Origin: Palsa-870 sp035937155
GTDB taxonomy: Bacteria; Chloroflexota; Dormibacteria; Dormibacterales; Dormibacteraceae
NCBI GenBank assembly: GCA_035937155.1
Contig: DASYVJ010000092.1
Coordinates: forward strand, 1-60,240
Direction: 5' to 3'
DNA length: 60,240 bases
Positions 43,843-51,055 of this stretch are shown piece by piece. Under the pieces are notes generated by a model, which saw only the letters and a list, made by a program, of their open reading frames with translations, was not told the origin of the DNA and searched no databases. Position 1 is the first letter of the stretch; each line of letters opens with the position of its first letter. Both the position numbers and the translations under genes were made by a program.

Positions 43843-44946
43843 ATGAGTGCATCATCCACACAGCGCGTCACCTACAGGAGCCTGCTGCATCAGATGACGC
43901 AGACGACTCCCACCTGTCTCTGGAACGACTCCGCGGCAATCGACGAGCTGACGCGTTCGATTGAGGACGGTGCAGTCGGCGCCACATGCAACCCGGTGCT
44001 CGCGCTGTCTGTCCTGAAAAAGGACATGGCGACCTGGCGGCCGCGCATCGAGGCTCTCCTGCGAGATCGGCCTACGGCGACTGAGGACGAGATCGCCTGG
44101 AGGCTGGTCGAAGAGCTGTCGATTCGCGCCGCCAAGCTCCTCGAGCCGATCTTCGAGGAACAAGCCGGGCGCAACGGCCGCCTCTCAATCCAGACGGACC
44201 CTCGGCTGTTCCGCAACCCGGAGGCGATCGTCCAGCAGGCCGTCGCCTTCAACAAGCTGGCGCTGAACATGATCGTGAAGATTCCCGCGACCAGGGCCGG
44301 CATCGAGGCGATCGAGGAAGCGACCTACCGCGGCATCAGCATCAACGCGACCGTCTCTTTCACCCTCCCTCAGTGCATCGCCGTGGCCGAAGCGGTGGAA
44401 AAAGGTCTGCGGCGACGTGAGAAAGAGGGAAAGGACATTTCGTCGATGGGCCCGGTCTGCACCATCATGGTGGGCCGGCTCGACGACTGGCTCAAAGTTT
44501 TGATGGAGCGCGAAGGCATCTCAGTCGAGCCCGGGCACCTCGACTGGGCAGGCGTTGCCGTCTTCAAGAAGGCGTATCAGATCTACCGCGAGCGCGGCTA
44601 CCGGCTGAGACTGCTCTCGGCGGCCTTCCGCAACCACATGCACTGGAGCGAGCTCGTCGGCGCGGACGCCGTCATCTCGCCCCCATACGCATGGCAGCAG
44701 CGACTCAACGCCAGCGGCATCGACGTGAAGCCCCGCATCGACGACCCCGTCGACCCGAGCGTGGTGACGCAGCTTCTGGCTCACTTTCCGGACTTCCGCC
44801 GGGCGTATTCGGAGGACGGGTTGACCGTCGAGGAATTCGACTCCTACGGACCGACCCGACGAACCCTTCGCCAGTTCATCGCGGCATGTGCCGACCTCGA
44901 CGCCCTGGTCCGCGACGTCATGGTGCCCAACCCCGACCAGGCTTAG
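43843..44946 (+). CDS. Transaldolase-family protein
   Basis: Class I aldolase of the transaldolase family, 367 aa. The Schiff-base Lys lies in ALNMIVKIPATRAGI, and SINATVSFTLPQCIAVAEA and CTIMVGRLDDWLKV match the barrel strands of Tal. The N-terminal NDSAAIDELTRSIEDGAVGATCNPVL is also typical. It is longer than TalB-type enzymes, more like TalC/Tal relatives of high-GC bacteria. The start at 43843 has GGAGG 12 nt upstream; ATG at 43792 would add 17 residues. It is divergent from the PEP-utiliser operon, and its stop interlocks with that of the UbiB-like gene. It may serve the pentose phosphate pathway or a sugar-specific aldol reaction. Confidence 0.85.
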   Translation: MSASSTQRVTYRSLLHQMTQTTPTCLWNDSAAIDELTRSIEDGAVGATCNPVLALSVLKKDMATWRPRIEALLRDRPTATEDEIAWRLVEELSIRAAKLLEPIFEEQAGRNGRLSIQTDPRLFRNPEAIVQQAVAFNKLALNMIVKIPATRAGIEAIEEATYRGISINATVSFTLPQCIAVAEAVEKGLRRREKEGKDISSMGPVCTIMVGRLDDWLKVLMEREGISVEPGHLDWAGVAVFKKAYQIYRERGYRLRLLSAAFRNHMHWSELVGADAVISPPYAWQQRLNASGIDVKPRIDDPVDPSVVTQLLAHFPDFRRAYSEDGLTVEEFDSYGPTRRTLRQFIAACADLDALVRDVMVPNPDQA

Positions 44947-46340
44947 GCCGGAACCGGCTCCTTCTGGCGGCGCTGCGCCTCCCATCGGGCTTCTTCGACG
45001 CCCATCGGCGTCGAAGGCGGAGCGTTTACGAATGGCCAGATCTCCTCGGTGATGCGCCGCCAGTTGGCGGTGGCGTTCAGGCTGCCGAGCACCGCATACA
45101 GGCCCAGGTTGATGCGCTGCAAGATCGCGTAGGCACGAGGGACGTCGCTGTACGGCGCAAGCGGGCTGCGCGCATCGAAGAAGCGTTTGACCATCGCGGA
45201 CGCGTCGGCCGGCGTGATGGTCATCACGGCGTCTCGAGACACTGTTCCATAGAACTGGCCGAAGCGGTCGACCACGGCCTGCGTCGAAACGGGAGCGCCC
45301 GCGCGCAGGAAGCCGGCGTGCTCCATCGCCGCGCGGAAGCGTTCGCCGTCGGGCTCGACCACCATGAAGCGCACCCCATCCATAAGAGGTGCGAGGTCGC
45401 TCGCGGTGAAGTGCTTCGTGAGCCCGAAATCGAGGAAGCTAACGCGTCCGCGACCCTGGAACAGATAGTTGCCCGGGTGCGGGTCGCCGTTGAACGCGTG
45501 CAGCCGGTACAGACTGCTGAAGACGAACCGATAGATCGTCTCCGCCGCCAGGTCACGCTCGTGCTGGTCCCAGCCCTGCAGCTCGTCGAAGCGATTGCCC
45601 ACCACCAGCTCGCTGGTGAGCACCCTTTCCGTGCTCAGCTCGCGCACGACCTCTGGGATGTGAATGAAGGGATGTCCCTCGTAATAGCGTGCGAAGAGCT
45701 CCTGGTTGTCGGCTTCGAGCTTGTAGTCAAGCTCCTCCCTGAGGCGTTCGCCCAGCTCTTCGATGAGCGACTGCGCGTCGAGGCCGGGAAAAGCTGCCGA
45801 TGCGATCTTCCTCAACAGGCCGACGTTGCGAAGGTCAGATGTAATGCTGCGCGCGATGCCGGGGTACTGCACCTTGACCGCGACTGCCCGGCCCTCTCGC
45901 GCAATCGCTCGATGCACCTGTCCGATCGAAGCCGCGGCGAACGGAAGCGGGTCCCAGCGGGCGAAGACTTTCTGGGGTGCGTCGCCCAGCTCTTCGACGA
46001 TCACCGCAGCCGCGAGGTCGGCGCTCATGGGCGGTGCCGTGTGCTGCAGCCTGGCCATCGCGGTGCGGAAGGTCGCCGGCATGTCCTCGTCGATGTAGCT
46101 CGCCATCTGGCCGAGCTTCATCAAGGCGCCCTTCATGGATCCCAGCTCCTCGGCGACGTCTTCGGCCGTGCGCATCGCGAGGTCGTGGCGCAGCTCCTTG
46201 CGCCGCTCGACCGACGCGAAGATCAGGCGCGGCGACCGCGCGGCATAGCGGCCCCCGATGCGCAGCGCAAGGCGGGCCAGCATCCCTCCGCGACTCAGCC
46301 GCGACTGGCGAACGGCGCTGCTTGTCCGCGACCGGCTCAT
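44943..46340 (-). CDS. ABC1/UbiB/AarF-family atypical kinase
   Basis: UbiB-like kinase of 465 aa. It has the N-terminal KxGQ motif GALMKLGQMASYID, ATP-loop SIGQVHRA, Lys in VAVKVQYPGI, and catalytic segment NGDPHPGNYLF with the metal-binding SFLDFG. Family members are ATPases/kinases that support ubiquinone or prenyl-lipid metabolism. No C-terminal TM pair as in proteobacterial UbiB is obvious. Its ATG overlaps the stop of the MpaB-like oxygenase gene (ATGA), so the two form a cotranscribed pair. Role inferred as lipid or quinone related. Confidence 0.9.
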   Translation of the reverse strand: MSRSRTSSAVRQSRLSRGGMLARLALRIGGRYAARSPRLIFASVERRKELRHDLAMRTAEDVAEELGSMKGALMKLGQMASYIDEDMPATFRTAMARLQHTAPPMSADLAAAVIVEELGDAPQKVFARWDPLPFAAASIGQVHRAIAREGRAVAVKVQYPGIARSITSDLRNVGLLRKIASAAFPGLDAQSLIEELGERLREELDYKLEADNQELFARYYEGHPFIHIPEVVRELSTERVLTSELVVGNRFDELQGWDQHERDLAAETIYRFVFSSLYRLHAFNGDPHPGNYLFQGRGRVSFLDFGLTKHFTASDLAPLMDGVRFMVVEPDGERFRAAMEHAGFLRAGAPVSTQAVVDRFGQFYGTVSRDAVMTITPADASAMVKRFFDARSPLAPYSDVPRAYAILQRINLGLYAVLGSLNATANWRRITEEIWPFVNAPPSTPMGVEEARWEAQRRQKEPVPA

Positions 46341-47242
46341 GCGCGCGTCCGGAGCTCGATCCGCTCGCGCGCCTCGAGCACGCCAGGCAGCGCCTCGAAC
46401 GCAACGTCGAGGGCGCCGATCAATTGCCGGACGGGCTCCCGCTCCATCGTCTCGGGAGGCGGTTCTGCAAAGCCGTACATCTGACGCGCCCAGGGGGGCA
46501 GCGTGCCGATGGCGACTTGCCCGATGTCGTGCCAGAGCTCGCGAAGGTCATCGCTCAGCTGGGGCGGATCGAGCACGACACCGATGGCGTCCATCGCAGC
46601 AGGAGTCGCCTGCCGTAGTGGAGCGTTGTCGATGTACTCGCCAAGCGCCTGCACAGTGGTGGGCACCTTTACCGCGGGAACCCCAACGATCTCCGCGAAG
46701 CGCACCATCTCTGCCACGTATCGGTCCGCCTCGTCCGCGGTGAGGCCGCGGCCGTAGCGCTGCACGACGTGGACGATCGAGTCGATCATGCCGGCGTGGA
46801 CCCACAGCAACAGGTCTGGATCTTGTGCCTTGTAGTCGAGCCCGGTGACGTCATCCGTGCCACGGACATGCGTGTGAACCGCGCGAACCCTGGCCGCAGC
46901 CGACTCCGCGGCCGCCGTGTCTCCGTACGTGACCGTCAGAATGTAGCCGCCCGTCGCGGCCATGCGCCCGAACGGGTCGCGCTTCCAGTCGCTGTGCTGG
47001 GCGACTCCGGCCATGGCAAGCGGGTGCAGCGCCTGGACCATCAGGGAGCGGATGGCCGCCAGCGGAAAGCTGCGGTCGCGGTGGACGCGCCAGACCAGGC
47101 TCCGCGGCCCGAACAGGCCCGCATCGGCGGGGTGTTCCGGAACCGAATGGACGTAGGCTCCCGCGAGCGGCGTCATCATTTCCAGACGAGACAAGCTCAC
47201 GCGGGTGACGATACCGGGCCCGAGAAAAGACAATGGCCCCAA
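46337..47242 (-). CDS. Oxygenase MpaB family protein (DUF2236)
   Basis: Protein of 301 aa of the MpaB/latex-clearing-protein-related DUF2236 family, whose studied members are haem b oxygenases cleaving C=C bonds of isoprenoids. Typical segments: FGPRSLVWRVHRDRSFPLAAIRSLMVQALHPLAMAGVAQHS (42-80, in part) with the conserved His residues, and LLLWVHAGMIDS. TTG at 47242 is supported by GGAGAGG 7 nt upstream; GTG at 47200 is an alternative. The overlap with a UbiB-like kinase points to isoprenoid or quinone chemistry (inference). Confidence 0.87.
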   Translation of the reverse strand: MGPLSFLGPGIVTRVSLSRLEMMTPLAGAYVHSVPEHPADAGLFGPRSLVWRVHRDRSFPLAAIRSLMVQALHPLAMAGVAQHSDWKRDPFGRMAATGGYILTVTYGDTAAAESAAARVRAVHTHVRGTDDVTGLDYKAQDPDLLLWVHAGMIDSIVHVVQRYGRGLTADEADRYVAEMVRFAEIVGVPAVKVPTTVQALGEYIDNAPLRQATPAAMDAIGVVLDPPQLSDDLRELWHDIGQVAIGTLPPWARQMYGFAEPPPETMEREPVRQLIGALDVAFEALPGVLEARERIELRTRA

Positions 47243-47376
47243 CGGATCGCCTCTCCAGCTTCGGAACCGGTCTTGCGACCAACTCCGACTCCGGTGAACG
47301 TGTCCCTCAGGGCCATTGCTGACACTACAGCTCTACGGATGGCGTTTCTATAGGACTTTTCTCCTATTGCATCGGA

Positions 47377-48153
47377 TCAGGTTGCGGAATAGAGGGTGCG
47401 CCGCGTCTCCGGACGCGCTGAGCTGACCTGAGCCCGTAGCTCGTCCGTCGTGAAGCGCGTGGGCTTGAGGTGCACGCATTCGATCTCGACCTCCAGGCTT
47501 TCACCCGGGAATGGGAAGGGCGTCAATGCCACCTCCCAGTCGCTCAAGCGGCGGACCGACAGCTGTTCCCACTGGCCTTCGAATGTCGGAACCGGGCCGC
47601 AGCCCTGGCTATCGACGCCAAAACACGTGAGCAACGACAGGAAATCGAACGTCTCCAGCAGCATGTAGTTGCGCCAGACCGCCTCGAACTCCAGTTGCTC
47701 GGGGCTGACCGACTTGAACAGCTCCGTCCGAAATCGCTGTTCGCCGGCGAGCAGCGCCCGACCGTGCGGCCCGATCGAAGTCCAGTCGACCGGCTTCAGG
47801 CCGGCCCACGCGTACCGCCGGCTGTACAGGCCCGACGCGTGCAGGCTCACGAGGTAAGCGGCGTAGGGCTCCGTCTTGGCGATCGTCCTCACGGCGCCCG
47901 AGTAGAACTCGGCGTGCCGGGTCTCGTCGATCGTTGTGAAATTGCGCGGCCGGCCGTCCGCATCGATCTCGGGATGCTTGTCGATCTCCGTCCAGCCCAG
48001 GTCGTGATACCCGGCCGCGTATTCAAGAGCCGCGCCGACCGATGATTCGCCGTAGGGCCCCGCGCGCCACGCCCGCGCCAGCTTCGCACAGTGTGCCGCG
48101 TGCTCCATCTGGCGGACCAGCGTCCAGCCACCGTTCTCCTCCCTGGCGATCAC
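47377..48153 (-). CDS. DUF3891 family protein (HD-like)
   Basis: Protein of 258 aa of the DUF3891 family, function unknown. Its helical N-terminal half has a pattern like HD-type metallohydrolases: His in RQMEHAAHCAKLA, the doublet in AAGYHDLGWTEI and a further His in VSLHASGLYSRR. The start is GTG at 48153, overlapping the upstream gene by 4 bp (GTGA). It is the last gene of the GntR-led Mo-hydroxylase operon and could be a phosphohydrolase or lyase in that pathway (inference). A 134-bp gap with a short ATAGGA/TCCTAT hairpin (47350-47367) follows. Confidence 0.82.
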   Translation of the reverse strand: MIAREENGGWTLVRQMEHAAHCAKLARAWRAGPYGESSVGAALEYAAGYHDLGWTEIDKHPEIDADGRPRNFTTIDETRHAEFYSGAVRTIAKTEPYAAYLVSLHASGLYSRRYAWAGLKPVDWTSIGPHGRALLAGEQRFRTELFKSVSPEQLEFEAVWRNYMLLETFDFLSLLTCFGVDSQGCGPVPTFEGQWEQLSVRRLSDWEVALTPFPFPGESLEVEIECVHLKPTRFTTDELRAQVSSARPETRRTLYSAT

Positions 48154-48680
48154 CGGCCTTCTGCTTCGAGCTCGACGCGCAGCGAGCCCAAGATCACCGC
48201 GCACAGGTGGTACCAACCCGTCGTCAACACCAGGTCCACGATTTCCTCTGTTGAGAACAACGCCTGCAGGCGACCGAACGTCGCGTCATCGCATGTGCGC
48301 GCTTGCGCGACCTGCCTGGCGAACTCCACTGCGCCACGCTCGGCCGGCGTCAACGCGTCAAGCGAGCCGCCGGGTGCCACCGCCGCCAGCTTCTCAGCGG
48401 AAACGCCAGCTCGCGTCGCCGCCTCTGTGTGATGGGCCACCTCGTAGTCCTGCCCAAGTGCGTGCGCCGTGGCGAGGATGGCCAGCTCACGAAGCCCTGC
48501 GTCCAGGCTCGATCCAGAACGGACGTAGCGCGACATCTCGAGAAACGCCGCCAGCGCGGGCGGCTGGTTCGCCAGCTCTTTGTAGAGGTTGAGCACCGGC
48601 CTGCCCATTCGCTCGATCTCTGCGTGCAGAGCGTCGGCCGCCGCCGACGCACCCAGCGCCACATAGGGAAGCCTCGCCAT
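48150..48680 (-). CDS. Carboxymuconolactone decarboxylase-family protein without CxxC
   Basis: AhpD/CMD-fold protein of 176 aa. The CMD core GLRELAILATAHALGQDYEVAHHTEAA aligns with AhpD-like proteins but the redox CxxC is absent (residues EVAHH), so it is not a peroxidase. It is closer to gamma-carboxymuconolactone decarboxylase-type enzymes, which use His and Glu. The ATG at 48680 shares its A with the amidohydrolase stop (TGATG). Next to an ACMSD-type amidohydrolase and a Mo hydroxylase, it fits a ring-cleavage or decarboxylation step. Confidence 0.87.
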   Translation of the reverse strand: MARLPYVALGASAAADALHAEIERMGRPVLNLYKELANQPPALAAFLEMSRYVRSGSSLDAGLRELAILATAHALGQDYEVAHHTEAATRAGVSAEKLAAVAPGGSLDALTPAERGAVEFARQVAQARTCDDATFGRLQALFSTEEIVDLVLTTGWYHLCAVILGSLRVELEAEGR

Positions 48681-49675
48681 CAGGCGCCACCGCGGGCCGG
48701 TACTTGAATCCGGAAGACCCGCGCGGCGTTCTTCTCCTCGATCTTCTCGCGATCATCGGCGCTGAGCTCGAGCTGATCGAGCAAACGAGGCCCGAGCGGC
48801 ATCGGCCAGAAGGGGTGATCGGTGCCGAGCATGATGCGGTCCACGCCGAAAAAGTCGCAGCAAAAGTGCAGCGCCGGCGCCGACTCACACACGGTGTCGA
48901 CGTAGAACTTGCGGATGTGGTCGCCCGCCGTGCCCGAGATGTTCCCGGTCGAGCCAGGCCTCTGCACGCTCCCGAAATGGTCGATGCGCCCGACGAAATA
49001 TGGAATGAGGCTGCCCGCGTGCGGCACGATGAACTTGAACTCAGGGTGCCGCTCATATAGGCCGTCGAACACCAGCCGCAGGGCCGCGGTCGTGGTGTCG
49101 AAAAGGAAGCCCACCATCTCGATCATGCCGCCGGCCGTCATCGAGGGGGCGCAAAGCGGATAGGTCGGGTGCAGCATGATCGGGACGTCGAGTGACGATG
49201 CATTGTCGAAGAAAACTCGACGGGATGGATCGTCCAGGTGCCCGCCCGCCACGTTCGAATAGATCATCGCCCCCTTCAAGCCCAGACCGACTGCGAGGCG
49301 CAGCACCTCCGCTGCACGCTCGGGCGCCTGCAGCGGGACAGTCGCGAGCCCGCTGAAGCGGTCCGGGTACCGCGCGACGATGGCCGCAGTCTCCTCGTTG
49401 GCAGCCTGCGCCACCTCCTCGCCGTGCGCCGGCTCGAGCCAGTCCACACCGGGGATGGTCACGCTCAACACGGCGTGGTCGATACCGGCTTCGTCCATGC
49501 GCTCCAGGATCAGCTCGGGCTCGAAGAACACGGGAGCCAGGGGCGCGACCGACCGCTCCCCGTATTCGATGAACAGCTTGCCCTCGCGCTTGAAGATCCG
49601 TGGCGCCTCAGTCCGCCCTTCGAGCGCGCGCGCCAGGGCTTTCGGCATGTAATGCGAGTGGACGTCGATCAACAT
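48680..49675 (-). CDS. Amidohydrolase-2 family (ACMSD-like) decarboxylase/hydrolase
   Basis: Metal-dependent TIM-barrel enzyme of 331 aa in the ACMSD/gamma-resorcylate decarboxylase group. The start ATG at 49675 gives MLIDVHSHYMPKAL with the HxH metal pair. Other ligands are in IMLHPTYPLCAP, VPHAGSLIPYFVGR and the late Asp in MLGTDHPFWP. Such enzymes decarboxylate aromatic acids or hydrolyse C-C/lactone bonds. It is 1 bp from the 2Fe-2S subunit stop and thus in the operon of the Mo hydroxylase, which may generate its hydroxylated substrate. Confidence 0.9.
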   Translation of the reverse strand: MLIDVHSHYMPKALARALEGRTEAPRIFKREGKLFIEYGERSVAPLAPVFFEPELILERMDEAGIDHAVLSVTIPGVDWLEPAHGEEVAQAANEETAAIVARYPDRFSGLATVPLQAPERAAEVLRLAVGLGLKGAMIYSNVAGGHLDDPSRRVFFDNASSLDVPIMLHPTYPLCAPSMTAGGMIEMVGFLFDTTTAALRLVFDGLYERHPEFKFIVPHAGSLIPYFVGRIDHFGSVQRPGSTGNISGTAGDHIRKFYVDTVCESAPALHFCCDFFGVDRIMLGTDHPFWPMPLGPRLLDQLELSADDREKIEEKNAARVFRIQVPARGGA

Positions 49676-49676
49676 C

Positions 49677-50162
49677 TCAGGAAGCGGTCGTGTCCTTCTG
49701 CCGGTCCGCCGCAAGGCGGACCGCCTCGATGATGTTCTGGTAGCCGGTACACCGGCACAGGTTGCCGGCAAGAGCGCTTCGAATCCGCTCCGGTGTGGGG
49801 TCTGGATCGTCGCGCAGAAACGCCTCCATCGTCATCAAAATGCCCGGCGTGCAGAACCCGCACTGCAGCGCGTGCGACTCGTGAAATGCCTGCTGGAGCG
49901 GGTGAAGGGTGTCCGCGCTGGGCGCCATGCCCTCAACTGTCGCGATGCGGCGACCGTTTGCCTGCACCGCGAACATCAGGCACGACCGCACCGGCTGCCC
50001 GTCCAGCTGCACAGTGCACGCACCGCACACACCGTGCTCGCACCCAAAGTGAGTCCCCGTCAGCGACGCGTTGTCGCGGATGAAGTCCCCAAGCAAAAGA
50101 CGCGGCTCGACCTCGCCCTCGAAAACGCGCCCGTTGATCTCGACCGAGATGGTTCGATTCAT
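49677..50162 (-). CDS. 2Fe-2S subunit of the second Mo hydroxylase
   Basis: Iron-sulfur subunit of 161 aa. Cluster ligands are Cys41, Cys46, Cys49 and Cys61 (CEHGVCGAC...C), and Cys101, Cys104, Cys136 and Cys138 (CGFC...CRC). The ATG at 50162 overlaps the FAD-subunit stop by 4 bp. Gene order here is Mo-FAD-FeS, different from the first cluster (FAD-FeS-Mo), so the two sets are not a recent duplication of each other. Confidence 0.95.
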   Translation of the reverse strand: MNRTISVEINGRVFEGEVEPRLLLGDFIRDNASLTGTHFGCEHGVCGACTVQLDGQPVRSCLMFAVQANGRRIATVEGMAPSADTLHPLQQAFHESHALQCGFCTPGILMTMEAFLRDDPDPTPERIRSALAGNLCRCTGYQNIIEAVRLAADRQKDTTAS

Positions 50163-51055
50163 TGGCTCCTCCTCTCGCTCGGGCGCTTTCGCAATGCGCG
50201 CTGGGCTGCGATCGCGAGTGCCCGCTCGGTCATCGTTTGAAGTAGGGCTGTCCTGTACTCGGTGCTGCCGTGAATGTCGGAGGTCGGATGCAGGCCCTGG
50301 ATCGCCGCCACAGACGCCGGCCGGATGGAAGACTCGTCGATCTTGCTGCCGCGAAGCTGCCGCTCGGCGGGCTCCGCCCTTACCGGTGCGGGCCCGGCCG
50401 ACAGCAATGCAATCGTCACGTGCTCGGCCCGGCCGTCGGGACCGAGCTTGATGGTAACGGCCGCACCTCCAAGCGCAAAGTCGCCATGCCGCCGCGCGTA
50501 CTCGACGAACGCAGTGCCCGTCGATGGATCTTGTGCCGGCACCTCTACCGCCGTTACCAGCTCATCAGGCGCGAGCGCGGTGGTGAACTCTGAGACGAAG
50601 AACTCCTTCCAGCTCAAGACTCGCGATCCGCGCTTCGAGCGCAGCTGGAAGCTGGCGTCAAGGGCTGCAAAGGCCGCTGGCAGCTCCGCCGCAGGGTCCG
50701 CATGCGCTACAGATCCGCCGATCGTCCCGCGGTTGCGGATCTGGCTGTGGCCGACCCACCCGATCGCCTCGGTCAGCAACGGCCACCCCTCCGCGACCTC
50801 CGCCGAGTGCTCAATCTGCGTGTGACGTGTCATGGCGCCGATCACCAGGCGGCCATCGTCGCGCGTGATGTGCGACAGCGAATCGACGCCGTTGATGTCG
50901 ATCAGGCGTGCCGGCCGCGCGAGCCGGAAGTTCATAAGCGGCACCAGGCTCTGACCGCCCGCCAGGACCTTGCAGTCGTCGCCGTGGCGCGCCAGAAGCT
51001 CCAACGCTTCCTCGACGGTGCGCGGATCGTCGTACTCGAACTGCGCCGGTTTCAT
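50159..51055 (-). CDS. FAD subunit of the second Mo hydroxylase
   Basis: CoxM-like FAD-binding protein of 298 aa. ATG at 51055 (MKPAQFEYDDPRTVEEALEL) overlaps the Mo-subunit stop (ATGA); the longer frame upstream is antisense. FAD motifs are VLAGGQSLVPLMNFR and RNRGTIGGSVAHADPAAELP, the canonical CoxM-type form, in contrast to the first cluster. C-terminal CO_deh_flav_C-like domain present. Confidence 0.93.
   Translation of the reverse strand: MKPAQFEYDDPRTVEEALELLARHGDDCKVLAGGQSLVPLMNFRLARPARLIDINGVDSLSHITRDDGRLVIGAMTRHTQIEHSAEVAEGWPLLTEAIGWVGHSQIRNRGTIGGSVAHADPAAELPAAFAALDASFQLRSKRGSRVLSWKEFFVSEFTTALAPDELVTAVEVPAQDPSTGTAFVEYARRHGDFALGGAAVTIKLGPDGRAEHVTIALLSAGPAPVRAEPAERQLRGSKIDESSIRPASVAAIQGLHPTSDIHGSTEYRTALLQTMTERALAIAAQRALRKRPSERRSQ

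Noticed and set aside
44691..46484. A long plus-strand open frame of about 600 codons
   Set aside because: It is antisense to the UbiB-like and MpaB-like genes, which have clear catalytic motifs; its translation is low-complexity Arg/His/Ala typical of high-GC shadows.
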